DNA of 64,000 nt from Diphasiastrum complanatum (taxonomy: Eukaryota > Streptophyta > Lycopodiopsida > Lycopodiales > Lycopodiaceae): positions 18,612,925 to 18,676,924 of the forward strand of contig CM055103.1 in the NCBI GenBank assembly GCA_029204225.1, in the 5' to 3' direction. The number at the start of each line of letters is the position of its first letter. Within the stretch, counting starts at the first letter, position 1. The position numbers and the translations under genes are program-made. The notes under the pieces are model-generated. The model saw nothing but the letters and a program-made list of their open reading frames with translations. It was not told where the DNA came from and did no database searches. Shown here in pieces: positions 10,765 to 22,810 of the stretch.

Positions 10765-12655
10765 TCCCCTTGGGGAGCACCAATCCTTTTAGTAAGTAAA
10801 AAGGATGGCGACACACGTTTGTGTGGTGACTTTAAAAAGTTAAATGATTTGACCATCAAGAACAAATATCCCTTACCTAGGATGGATGATCTTATGGATC
10901 GTCTGAATGGGGCTACGTATTTCTCCAAGATTGATCTTAGAGCAGGTTACCATCAGATAAGGATTAGGAACGAAGATGTTCCTAAGACTGGATTTCGATC
11001 TAGATATGGCCATTATGAGTTTTTAGTGTTACCTTTTGGACTCACGAATGCGCTTGCCACTTTCAGCAGATGATGAACGATATTCTTCGTCCATATCTAG
11101 GAAAGTTTGTGGCGGTGTATTTGGACGACATATTAATTTATAGTCGGACTCTTGAGGAGCATGAAGAGCATCTTTGTATTGTCTTAGATCTCCTAAGGCA
11201 AGAAAAGCTCTATGCTAAGGAGTCGAAATGTGAGTTCTTTCAAACTCAAATACCTGGGCCATGTCATATCGGATAAAGGTCTTGAAATCGATTATGACAA
11301 AGTCCGTAAGGTGCGAGAATGGCTGAGACCTTTGACAATTCGTGATGTGAAATCTTTTTTGGGCTTCACAGGATTCTTTCACAGGTTCATTTTGGACTAT
11401 GCCTTAATAGCATTGCCCTTGACGAACGTTCTTAAGGGGGTGAAGAAAAAATGTAGCCGCAGAAAAAGTCCATTGATAACGTGGACGAATGAAATGAATG
11501 AGAGTTTTGAGACTCTCAAGCACTGTGTTTCTACGGCTCCAATTTTACACATTGTCGATCCTAACCAGCCCTTTGTGGTTGATACGGATGCTAGCGACTT
11601 TGCTGTTGGAGCGGTCCTTTATCAGGACGGTAGACTAGTTGCTTTTGAAAGCAAGAAGCTGAATCCTGCTCAGACTAGGTATTCTACTTATGAGAAGGAG
11701 CTTTTTGCAGTCATTCACGCGTTAAAAATCTGGAGGCATTATCTTTATGGTGCCAGATTTACGGTAATGACTGATCACCAATCCCTTAAGTATATTTGTG
11801 ATGCTAAGGACCTTCGTGGCCGTAAGGCTAGATGGTCGGAACTCATTCAGGAGTTTGTCTTCGACATTAAGTATCGTAAAGGTACGTCGAACTGTGTTGC
11901 CGATGCCTTGAGCCGGATTGGAGAGATTAATCAGTTATGCTTTGCTAAGATCCAATCTGATTTGTATCTTTCACTACGGGATCTTTGTCGAACCGATAGG
12001 TTTTTTGGTCGCATCTGGCTAGATGTCCTGATAGGAAATTCTAGATCTAGTGATGACCTTGGGATGCAGGATCCCAAGCAATCCCGTAATGATAAGTTAC
12101 TTGAAGACTATTCCATAAGGAATGGCCTGCTTTTCCGAAAGGGAAAGGTTTGTGTGCCGGATAGGGAAGACTTGCGGGCCCAAATCCTGCAGCATTGTCA
12201 TGACAACCCTTGTGCTGGTCACCCATGCATACAAAGGACACTTGACCTTGTTATTTCTTCTGGCCTAAGATGAAAGGTCATGTGGAGGCATACGTTCAAA
12301 GTTGTGAACAATGCCAACAAAACAAAGTAGAAAGACTCAAAGTTGCGGGTCTTCTACATCCCTTGGAAATTTCCAATAAGAAATGGGAAAGTATTTCAAT
12401 GGATTTTGTGGTTGGACTCCCTAAAACCCGGAGTGATCACGATGCCATTTGGGTGGTGGTTGACAGGCTAACCAAGATGGTGCAATTTATACCAACTAAA
12501 TTAACTGTCAAGGCATCTGAACTAGCCCAGCTTTTCGTTGAAAAGTTGTTCAGATTGTATGGTTTGCCGAATGATAGTGTTAGTGATCGTGACTCCAAGT
12601 TCACTGGCAAGTTCTGGCAAGCAGTTTTTGAAAAACTTGAAACAACCCTTAGTCC
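10765..12655 (+). pseudogene. Gypsy pol: RT, RNase H, integrase, frameshifted
   Basis: RT begins at [15 protein letters not shown] and continues through [23 protein letters not shown] and the catalytic YLDDILIYS (about 11118-11144). RNase H follows with DTDASDFAVGAVLY, YSTYEKELFAV and TDHQSLKYI. Integrase has its zinc finger (HCHDNPCAGH ... CEQCQQNK) and two of three core acidic residues (SMDFVVGLP and VSDRDSKF); the third is lost because the frame ends at KLETTL. Frameshifts lie near 11070, 11245 and 12260. RT lacks its N-terminal end because of the deletion next to gag. The family is clear and function is impossible without repair. Confidence 0.93.
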
Positions 12656-12702
12656 TTGTCTGTGCTTTAGCAATGACCGGCATGACGATGGGGATTCTAA
12701 CC
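12655..12702 (+). repeat. Remnant of the gypsy 3' LTR
   Basis: TGCTTTAGCAATGACCGGCA and the bases up to 12702 match the end of the 5' LTR (8831-8870) with a few differences. The final CA reads CC. It abuts the target-site copy GATGG (12703-12707). Confidence 0.78.
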
Positions 12703-12707
12703 GATGG

Positions 12708-13905
<1,198 letters not shown>

Positions 13906-15123
13906 AATGAATCCACTAACTCCATATGTTCGTGGGTTTTCCAATTTTTTAATTTCCATTTCTCCTTCCATGTTTTTCCATATCTTTTTTTTGGGATCAA
14001 GCAACTTGTGCGTTTTTAATATTTGTTGCAAAGAGACATTGAAATGAGCTATTTTCTACAACTTGTGTAAGGTACTTTTGATTAAGTTTTTTGATTGTTG
14101 TTATAACATTTTTGAATTGCTCCTTTGCTATTTCTTTTCAAGTTAGAGTTTCTATCAAGAAGTGAGTTGTTTCTACAGAGAGTGATTGATTTTTATTTTG
14201 GCTTTTGATAATTCCAGGTTCACGAAAGATTGGCTCAAATTATTGTTGCAGAAAGCAAAAACAATGAAACATAACATCTCATCTACTTGGACTTGGACAC
14301 CTTGGCACGATACTATGATACATTAAGCTTCCTACACGTCTATTGGGGATTTTTGGTTTTGGATGTTAATGATTATAGTCAATGTTGAGCTTTTTGGAGT
14401 TTTGATTTGTAAGATGATTATTATACAAATGCTCATTGCATTTTTTTATAATTTAATGATGTAGATTCTTAGTTTAAGCACAATAACCAATTATGTATAT
14501 CTAATTGGAATGAGTTTTTAAGTTTGTTATGCCAGAACCACATATATTTAGAGGTCCTAGGTTTGCATTCTTCCACATGCAACCAAGATTAAGGCGTGGA
14601 GCTATGTATCCATATGTAACATTCGTATCGAACTTGGCCACAAGAAGGGACGAGATCTCTTTTTTTATTTTTTTTTGTTTTCTTAAAAGTCGACTCCTAT
14701 GAGATTGTTTTGCTAGGGTAGCTCAAAAGCGCAAGTACATATGGGGTGACTCACGGTTCACAATTCACCTACTTTTTACAACCACAATTAATTACATCAA
14801 TAAACTACACAATAGGATCCCATAGGAGACGATGTTCTTGGGACAACCACATAGCTCAAAAAAGATCTATCACATATACATAAGATGAAGCATTGGCAAC
14901 CAAAAAAAAAGATCCATCCATTTAAGCATAAAGATCCATTCACCATGCTAAACCATCCATTGGACATTTACCATGTGCTAGAAAAAGTTGTAGTTGCTAT
15001 TTATAGTAGGAAAGTTACTTGGTTGGTTCCAACTTTATCAAAATTTTGTGCATCTTAGGGTTTAAGATGATAAATTTGAAAGGACTAGGTGCACTAGTGA
15101 GTGCATGTTATAGAGCCAAGAAT
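13906..15123. other. Unassigned region
   Basis: AT-rich sequence without a supportable gene. Nothing structural seen apart from short A/T runs. Confidence 0.4.
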
Positions 15124-15527
15124 GCACTAATGCTTCTTGATTTCCAAGGGGAGGCTCAAACTTGAGACCAAAGAAACTTTGGATGTCAAACTAACCAATT
15201 GAGCCAATCCCCTTGGGTAAGAATGCATTAATGGTTTCCAAGGGGGCCTAGAACTTGGGACCAAAAAAAGTTTGGACACCAAGCTAACCAACGGAGCTAA
15301 CCCCGATGGATATGCACTAATGCTTCTTGGTTTCCAAAGGGAGGCTCAAACCTGAGACCAAAGAAACTTTGGATGTCAAGCTAACCAACTGAACCAACCC
15401 CGTTGGGTTCGATATGCACTAATGCTTCTTGGTTTCCAAGGGAAGGCTCGAACCTGGGACCAAAGAAACTTTGGATGCCAAGCTAACCAGTTGAGCCAAC
15501 CCCGTTGGGTTCGATATGCACTAATGA
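15124..15527 (-). repeat. Four tandem tRNA-related units
   Basis: Copies start at about 15124, 15225, 15314 and 15416 (periods 101, 89, 102). On the minus strand each has an A-box-like TTGGCTCAACTGG and, ~35 nt on, a B-box-like GGTTCGAGCC, separated by an inverted CCAAAG...CTTTGG. Copy 4 (A box 15488-15500, B box 15445-15454) is closest to consensus; copies 1-3 have lost the CG of the B box or more. The arrangement resembles a tRNA-derived SINE head in tandem. It is not a functional tRNA gene by inspection. Confidence 0.72.
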
Positions 15528-16090
15528 AGGGAGGTTAGTCTCAAAGCTTTTGTCATGATGCAGCGTCTTGCTCCTCCTATAATTTTGCTACCATTTAGCT
15601 TGGCATTAAAAGTACTACATTTAGCTATTTGTAATGTACTACTTGTGTCTTGAGCATGGAGCTCAAATCATCCAATTGGATACAAAATAGTGGTGCGTGA
15701 CAATAATTGCACACATTTTGAGTACAAATATAATAAATAAAAAGGAAACACATGCCTCTCAAAGTTGTTTAACAATGCTAATTCTAGGATGGGATTAACA
15801 CCACAACATTATAAACCCAAAATATAGTTGCATGTTGCGAAGATTAATTGTTGGCACTCCATTGTTAAAGTAATTGTTGCTGATGTTGAAGTAGTTGTTC
15901 ATGTTGTTTGAATTATTCTTTCTGTTGCTCGATTTACTATTGATGCTCATTAGACAAATTCATTCAATAGTGGAAAGAGAGAGCACTCCACAAACCAGGC
16001 TCTTTTAGAAGGGGTAATTGCTGAATGGCAATATGGTCCCCATTACGGACGCGTGTCTCGACTCAACATCACACGTGACGTTAACATGGC
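15528..16090. other. Unassigned region
   Basis: No gene seen. Confidence 0.35.
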
Positions 16091-16093
16091 GTG

Positions 16094-16221
16094 CGCGCAC
16101 ACGACGCACGCACGCACGCACGCACGCCGCACGCCCCACGTCGCACGCACGCACGCACGCACGCACGCAAAAGTAAACAACTATTAAAATTGGAAATGTA
16201 CATAAGGTCAAGAAATAAACA

Positions 16222-16288
<67 letters not shown>

Positions 16289-16346
16289 CAGCGGAAAAGT
16301 AAACAACTATTAAAATTGGAAATGTTCATAAGGTCAAGAAATAAAC
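16094..16346. repeat. (CGCA)n and (AC)n tracts with flanking 52-bp direct repeat
   Basis: A CGCA-type tetranucleotide tract (about 16097-16168) is followed by a 52-bp unit at 16169-16220 (AAAAGTAAACAACTATTAAA and on), then (AC)n at about 16221-16287, then the same 52-bp unit at 16295-16346. The units differ at a single visible base. The AC tract probably grew inside a tandem duplication. Confidence 0.93.
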
Positions 16347-17489
16347 TGGGCTTACTGATTTTAACACAAACTTAGACCATGATCTTGAGCTCTATCATGC
16401 TTAGTTTTCATAGGAATAGAACATAGGAAATTCAATTCAAATTATGTATCTTTGTTTTACAATATATACAACCCAAAATTCAGCATTTCTATCAAAATTG
16501 TCTTTTTTGCTCTATAACTTACTCTTTAACTGTTTGATTCACTTTTTTTTAGGCTATTGGTAATTGCAGAGACAAGATCAGGGTACATCAATGCCATTCT
16601 ATCAGGCATTGATCCTAATACTACGATTTTTTTAAATCATAGCTTATGTCGAATTTCCAGCATAGTACAAATTCCAACTAAAACTACAATTTGTCGTAGT
16701 GCTGATCTCTATACCCTTGAAAGACCTAAAACCTTTTTTGATTCAATTTTATTTTCAATGAGCATAAAAAATTCATGAATATTATGCTAGAACTACAATG
16801 TGTCACTTTTGGCCTTGAGCTTTGTCACCAACTTTCATAGATCACACATTAAAGTGATACATATTCGCTTGATTGCATTTAAGATCATGTAAATGATGTG
16901 ATTCAATTGCGCAGTTGCAATGTAACAAGGACTTGGTGTGTCTAGCCTAAGGATTAAAGCCAATAACCTACATGTCAAGAAAAACCAAAGTGACTTGAAG
17001 GTTGAGAGCAACTTTGTTGTTTAATTTTAAAATTGAAAAAAAGAAGAAGGGTGTCTTTAAAGATACAAATAGATGAAATTTTTACATAAAAAAAATATGC
17101 CCAACATTAAGAAATTATTAGAACACATCTCCATTATGATTACACACAAGCCAGTGCCCGTGCCCATCCGAAGGTCCAGGTTAAGTGAGAGAGCTCTCTC
17201 ACTTAACTACTTGGCATTTAAAGTCTGTGCCTTTTTTATCCTCAAGTGTGATCAAAGCTAAAATATGCATAGAAAATGACATTAGCACTGAATAATGTAG
17301 GCTATTATGGAGAAAATGTGTTTCGGAAATTTTCATTGGTCCGCGTGTGATTAGGGTTATGTGTGTTTGATGGACCCGTGTCTTTCAATTTATCTCATAA
17401 AACTAATGTCATTTTGATTGAGATCCTATATATACCATGAGTGTTCTAGAATTCTGCAAAGCGTGACCTTCAAGATGAAAAGCGTGATA

Positions 17490-17780
17490 GATTAGGGTTT
17501 CTCTGAGATTAGGGTTCGGAGAAATAGCGAGAATGTCCCAGTTAGACAAAACGTGATTATTGCATTTTGATCGGGCCACATCATTTTAGGGTTTTTGACC
17601 AACATAAGTCAACGACGTGCATTTTCTTTAGCCCCATAAGTAAAATGCAGTTTAGAGTAAAAGCTTATATATATATATATATATCGTTGCCTTTCAAAAC
17701 CTGCAAAGCTTAAAATGAATTAACCTGATTTTCAAAATGAAAGGCTTGAAAATCTAGGGTTTGTTAAGATTAGGGTTTCG
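17490..17780 (+). promoter_or_regulatory. Cluster of telo-box-like AGGGTTT words
   Basis: TTAGGGTTT or close variants occur about five times (near 17492, 17507, 17587, 17756, 17771). The telo-box AAACCCTA is a known promoter element of plant ribosomal and translation genes. A (TA)n run lies at 17666-17684. No downstream gene is recognised, so a promoter role is only a suggestion. Segments 17455-17545 and 17690-17790 also resemble each other. Confidence 0.3.
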
Positions 17781-19778
17781 GAAATTAGAAATAGCAATAA
17801 TAAGACTCTGTGACATGACCTCTTCTTTGGAGGTCGAGGGCAACACCACTCACCTTAGTACCCATTGATGGTCAATCCCAGCCGTCCAGACAACACACAA
17901 ATTGATCTCATCTGTCCAATTTAGGGCTTTAAGTTGAATCCTTGGCGGCTGTAGCTCAAGCACCTATCGCTTTAAGTATCCGCGTTCTCCTTTATTGTCA
18001 CACGTTCTCGTTTGCTGTAGGTGTCTGTTCGATCCTGGTCAGCTGTATGCTCAGGCACTGCGACAAGCATAACAGATTGATTCAGGCTGTGTTTGTGATG
18101 CTTGTTCATGCTCATTGCTTGCGTTGATCCTGTCGATCCGGGTTTCATCACATCCTTCAATTTTGTGTTCCTGTCCTTGCTTCGTATTTTTTTTATGTTT
18201 TGTCTCGTGTGCTCTGTTTTTTAAGCTCCAAAATTAGATTGGTACTACTACATCACGTTTTTGAAGTTTCATTCGAAGGATCTGAAGGCCCTGTATGTTA
18301 GCTTCCAACAACTCTATGAAATGCTGACAAAATCAAGCGTTTCCTGAGTACTCTGAGTTGCTTATGATTTGTAGGTTCTCACTTTTCCTTAGTTCTGGAT
18401 TGGATTTCTAACCAAGTGGTTTAATTGCGAATCACGTTTGCATTGTACAGTTCACGAGCTCGAGTGTACTGCAAACTTTCAAATGGGCTTTAATATCTGT
18501 TTGGAAAGCACTCTAATGATTACAACAAATTGCTTCATTGGCTACATAAGCCATGCAAGTCAAATGCAGAAATTTGTTCTGAAGAGTGGAGTCCACTGTT
18601 CGTTAGTCCTACAAGTCTCTCTGTTTACGTTGCAATATACCTGTGATCCAAATCTGTAGATATCTTTACTGTATATGAATGTGTCCTCGTGATGGGTGAT
18701 TTGAGTGCTTCTCCCCACAATTTTTCTTATCAAGCACATGATGTATTTTAGCTTAGGCTAATAAAGATAACAAAACTCTATGTGCTGTCTCACCTGTGCG
18801 TATTCACTGGCATGTCAGTGATGGTGCACACCATCCAAGGGTGGTGGTGGGTGCTCCACCAACTCCCCTCTGTTGCGACATTTTCTGATTGTATTTTGCT
18901 TGATGAAAGTTTTCGAATTAATGCTTGTACAACTTGAGGATATATTTTAAATGTTGATTTGGGATAAATTTTTCTACTTGACAGTACTATCCTTTTTCTT
19001 TCTTCTTCGCATTACAAATGGTTGACATTTGCAACAAACGCAACATTTTACCATTGCGGAGTATACTATCCAGCATTTATCCCTTGGGATCACTTTTCGA
19101 GATCAAACAAATGACTTGCAAAGGCTTATGGTGAATTGTGAGCACACAAATATTTCTTGCATCCTCTCCAAATCAGGGTTCACCTTTTTGTTGACCTCGA
19201 TTGCTCTTCTCAATCTCACAGATTTTTCATGCCTAAGCAAAAGTCATCAACTCTTTTGGATAATGGGTTCTTTCTATTTTGTCACCAAAAACAGGAAATT
19301 TTGTTTGCACGCGCTTCATTTGCTCATGGAAGCCAGATCTTGACTAAGGAACATGCAGCTTGCACCTGCTTGTCGCGCAATACAATAATTTGATTCTCTA
19401 TCTTAGATTGCTCGATTAATCTCTTCATTGGGACTCATGCTTAGTTGATGAATATCATTGGTTGATGAAACTGACATTTGTGAGGATGAGAAATATGGAA
19501 TATATGCAAGTGTGGCAAGAGTTGCTACATCCTTATTCTTGTGCTGAGTCCTTATTCCTCCTACTTGGGAACGCTATTGGACATAATCTATCACCAAAAA
19601 TGCATTTTACATTTGAATTTGGGCTAATTAGTATATCCATTTCTCACATCTCATTAACAAAAGCGTGCATTTGTGAGGTCTTTCTTTAAAATTTAGAGGT
19701 CACCCTCAATCCATGATGATGAGACACATCACCAAAATAGCTCTCCATGGTGATTATGCACTAGATATCCACCATCCG

Positions 19779-19850
19779 GAGGTGGAGTGTCCATTGTAGC
19801 AAGTTGCGCCATCAGGAGGTGTGGTGTCCGTTGTAGCAAGTTGCGCCATG
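19779..19850. repeat. About 38-bp tandem pair
   Basis: GGAGTGTCCATTGTAGCAAG followed by TTGCGCCAT is repeated almost at once with GTGTCCGTTGTAGCAAGTTG. Confidence 0.75.
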
Positions 19851-20459
19851 GGAGTGGTAAGGCTAGTTACCTGTCGAGTCATATGGTGTATATGACATTT
19901 AGTAGTGGGGAGAACGACGACTTAAATTGAATCTATTTGTAGTATTTTGTTATGGCCTAAAACTAGGTTGTGCTCTTGGCCAACGATGTGATGCTTCTAA
20001 CTTTCTCTCTTTTCCACTCTTATCACATCTAACTTTCTCTCTTTTCCACTCTGAATCTTGCAATCATATAACTTGTGTCTCTCATGGCCTTCCTTGTGTC
20101 AATGAAATGCCATATACATGAAATACTATATAAGAACTTTATATCTCATGTATATGGGAGACTTGGCACTAAATGTTAAGGCCAAAATTATCATGAGAAA
20201 ATTGATTATGAACTTTTAAATGTGCCATGTAATTCGCTGTTTATAAGATGTGCTATGTGATACATTGTCATTGGTTATCCATATGAAACTTAGAAACAAA
20301 TCCAATTTTTTAGAAAAATATCAAAGATGTAATTCATCGCATATGCATTATATAACAAAATGGCTTGGCCTTGGGATTTTTCCTTGCTTATGGAGATACC
20401 TATTGTTGGGGTCTTCAGATTTATTAAAGCTTGCATACCCTTACGTACCCATAAGGGAA

Positions 20460-20903
20460 CGTAACAACCTCTACTTGAGGTGACGATCTCAGTATTTAGG
20501 ATAGAGTGTTGGTTTGGAGCTACAGGTTGTTTGGGTGCCATGTGTTAATGTTCTATTGGCGCGGGGTCAAAGTTATTGACCTGCGACATTGCACGCAACT
20601 CAGGCATGTTGATGATTATGATCCATGTTGGAGGAAATGTATCCCACATGTGCTATATATACAAAGGTGTATCTCCGTGAGCTAGGTATTCATTCTCATT
20701 CTCACTTGAAAAATGAAGATTTCTTTCCACCTGGTTAGACCAGGACGTAATTTTGCTATGAGATGGAGGTATGTGAGGGTTAAAGCTAGGGTGCAGTAGT
20801 TTGGGACACGATAGTTTGGGGGAGACCTTAGCTTGCTTGATGGTGGTCTATAGCTCCAATGCATGGGGGTGAGATGGCAATATCTCTATGGATGAGTGGT
20901 TAA
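20460..20903 (+). mobile_element. LTR fragment related to the gypsy LTR at 8361
   Basis: Diverged but collinear with 8375-8815. Shared blocks include CTTGAGGTGACG, TTTGGGTGCCA, GCTTGCTTGATGGTGGTCT and GGGGGTGAG. A TATA-like TATATATA sits at 20654-20661 in the matching place. No gag-pol follows and the last ~55 bp of the LTR are absent, so it is a solo or truncated LTR. Confidence 0.72.
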
Positions 20904-21099
20904 AGGCAAACTTACGCAACCGTGAATTCTCCCCAGTGAGCAATTCGTACATTTCACCAACTCAACCAACTATCCATGGAAGGTAGGTCAGAGTCCTTCA
21001 CCTTTCTGGTCGTCTTCTACCATTGCCAAATCAATCTACATTGTGCAAGTGCTTCCTCTTTTGTGCTAGCTGTGAAAAGTTTTTACACTTTGTGTGTGT

Positions 21100-21170
21100 G
21101 GTCGGGCTAGGGGTTGAACCTAGGACCTCCCCCATTCCGGTGGGGTGCTCTACCACTGAGCTACCCGTCC
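21100..21170 (-). other. tRNA-like cloverleaf in the left TRIM LTR
   Basis: About 71 nt. Acceptor GGACGGG pairs with CCCGACC with one A-A mismatch. The D arm is GCTC-AGTGGTA-GAGC, the anticodon stem CCCCA/TGGGG encloses a 6-nt loop CCGGAA (one short of the usual 7), and the T arm is CTAGG-TTCAACC-CCTAG. A box TAGCTCAGTGG and B box GGTTCAACC are intact. The short anticodon loop argues against a working tRNA. Confidence 0.78.
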
Positions 21171-21325
21171 ATTTGTGTTCCAAGAATGTTGTGCAAGGGC
21201 TATAGCCTTGACACTTTCTAACACTCTCCCTCAAGACATAGCCCTTTTTAGCTACCGCCCGCCTTGACCACACCCACAACCATGGCTCTGATACCATGTG
21301 AAAAGTTTTTACACTTGGTGTGTGT

Positions 21326-21396
21326 GGTCGGGCTAGGGATTGAACCTAGGACCTCCCCCATTCCAATGGGGTGCTCTACCACTGAGCTACTCGTCC
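21326..21396 (-). other. tRNA-like cloverleaf in the right TRIM LTR
   Basis: Same structure as in the left LTR with four visible differences: anticodon loop TTGGAA, T loop TTCAATC, and acceptor GGACGAG with one more mismatch. D and T stems remain fully paired. Confidence 0.75.
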
Positions 21397-21449
21397 ATTT
21401 GTGTTCCAAGAGTGTTGTGCAAGGGCTATAGCCTTGACACTTTTTAAAT

Positions 21450-22068
21450 GACAAAATTTTAGCAATACAAATGATTAATCTAATAGTTACAAGCTTAGTT
21501 GTAGGTGCAAATGTTTCTTCATAATCCAATCCTTTTATTTGAAGAAATCCCTTAGCAACAAGCCTATCGTTGTACTTACTAATAGATCCATCTTAATTGT
21601 ACTTTATTCTATAAATCCACTTACATGCAAGTGGTTTCTTCTCTTTTGGAAGATTTACAAGATTCCAAATATGATTTTCTTCTAGTGCATCATACTCTAC
21701 TTGCATTGCATCTCTCCAAACTTTAGATTTATATGCTTCTTCAAAAGATGATGATTCTTCAAGAAATGTAGCTAAGAAGGAGTAAGAGGTAGAAGGTGTA
21801 GAGTCTTCCTTTTGCTTTCACTTGTCCACATAGGTGAGCCTTCACTATTGAGCCAAAATAGAGTAAGAGGCTAAACACGTGCCAATTAGAGTGTAGACAG
21901 GTGTAAAGCTTTTGTTTGATGAATTCCAAGAGGTCCAATAGGATTTAGAGGTGGAACCTTGTGAGGTCCAATAGGAAATTGAGGTGTGCTTGAATATAGT
22001 CCAATAGAATTAAGAGGTGCATGAATTAATGATCCAATAGGATCAAGAGGTGACAAAATATGGTCCAA
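21450..22068 (-). pseudogene. Copia reverse transcriptase N-terminal fragment
   Basis: On the minus strand a repetitive proline linker (PLDPIGS, PLNSIGLY, PPLNPIGPLG; 22068-21886) of the kind found between copia integrase and RT is followed by FEEAYKSKVWRDAMQVEYDA, a W-x-L-V-x-L-P stretch and then DYEETFAPTTKLVTIRLIIC. These are the conserved opening blocks of copia RT. Stops and frame changes interrupt it. It is broken at 21450 by the TRIM, and the catalytic YVDD block is not present. Confidence 0.82.
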
Positions 22069-22195
22069 TCATAGTCAAGCATAGTGGTAGCTCGTGGACC
22101 TACTAGTATCATTGTACTCCTCACAACAAAATGAATCCCAATCAATCCTAAAAGTGATGGAGGATGCACAAATAAAAGATCTAGATCCAAACTAT

Positions 22196-22810
22196 GAGCT
22201 AGAATCAAGACTAGTTACCAAAACTAGCAAATTTGGCATTTAACTCCACAATAGGCACATAGATTTGATCAAATGAACCAAACTAAAGTACAACAAGCTT
22301 CTCAGACCTGTAAATAGGTTCAGTACCTTCCAATCCAAGCAATTAATGCATAAAAACACTCACATCCAATAGCTAGAACTCGCCACCAAACGACAATGAT
22401 GATAGAAGTGGAAAAACTTGATTTTTCTTGATATTTGGATGGAAATCCCATCATACATTTATACTTTTCAAGCTCAGATCTGAGCATATTAGGGCACCTC
22501 TGAACCTATCATACCCTAACCCTAACATCTAACCTAATAGGTCATTGGATCCACCCTAACTTGGGGTCAAGATCTCTTGATCCCAAAACAATGAAAAACA
22601 TGTTATTTTTAGCTCCTATTTTCTCTCTAGCTTATCAAAGCACTATTTGGACTCACTCCAAAGGTGCCACTCCTATGGTAGGTTAGGAATGAGAGTTACA
22701 AAGAGTATCCTATGCTATTTGGCATGTGTGACAAGCCACAACATGACCATAATACAATTTACAAGCCATATGATCAAAATTGGTCAAGCTAGAATTGTGA
22801 AATTTTAACA
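22196..22810 (-). repeat. Copia LTR (3' LTR of minus-strand half)
   Basis: About 615 bp starting TGTTAAAATT on the minus strand, immediately preceded by the PPT CTCCTCCTC (plus strand, 22811-22819). It is an inverted, highly similar copy of 27451-28064; similarity ends at GATTCTAGCTC in both. Its left neighbour is the copia RT linker fragment. Confidence 0.9.

Larger units (their letters stand above)
8361..12702 (+). mobile_element. Ty3/gypsy LTR retrotransposon, internally deleted
   Basis: The 5' LTR begins TGTTA and ends TAACA (8361-8870). Two bases later a TGGTATCA primer-binding-site-like sequence follows. Gag (10407-10763), RT, RNase H and integrase (10765-12655) follow in the order typical of Ty3/gypsy. 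The integrase is cut off and joined directly to the last ~48 bp of the LTR (12655-12702). GATGG is present at 8356-8360 and again at 12703-12707, exactly outside the two ends. The element therefore appears to be one insertion that later lost the gag-pol junction, the integrase end, the PPT and most of the 3' LTR. Several frameshifts make it non-autonomous. Confidence 0.88.
16347..20459. other. Unassigned 4-kb region
   Basis: No recognised protein. Short frames at 17942-18127, 18438-18659 and 19029-19393 have no family resemblance. Two lesser features lie inside: a cluster of AGGGTT words (17490-17780) and a ~38-bp tandem pair (19779-19850). Confidence 0.35.
21071..21449 (-). mobile_element. 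TRIM-like miniature LTR retroelement with tRNA-like LTRs
   Basis: Two direct repeats of about 153 bp (21071-21223 and 21297-21449) flank only 73 bp. Read on the minus strand, the LTR starts TGTTAG and ends TTCACA. The inner end of the first LTR is followed at once by TGGTATCAGAGCC (21284-21296), a 13-nt initiator tRNA-Met primer site. The second LTR is preceded at once by the purine tract GAGGGAGAG. PBS, PPT and LTR ends in the right places with no coding space define a TRIM. Each LTR contains a tRNA-like cloverleaf. The right end is a little degraded and no target-site duplication is seen (CTAGC on the left, GACAA on the right). It abuts a copia RT fragment on the right. Confidence 0.85.

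Noticed and set aside
15124-15527. CRISPR-like array
   Set aside because: The four units are contiguous diverged tandem copies without unique spacers, in a plant genome.
16005-16375. Frames reading CVCVCV or THTHTH
   Set aside because: These are translations of the (AC)n and (CGCA)n tracts.
21100-21170. Functional tRNA gene
   Set aside because: The anticodon loop has six rather than seven bases, the acceptor has a mismatch, and a second diverged copy sits in a matching LTR. Treated as a tRNA-like domain of a mobile element.
21031-21529. Minus-strand frames containing SSVVEHPTGMGEVLGS
   Set aside because: This peptide is what a tRNA-like sequence gives when translated; the DNA is the TRIM LTR.
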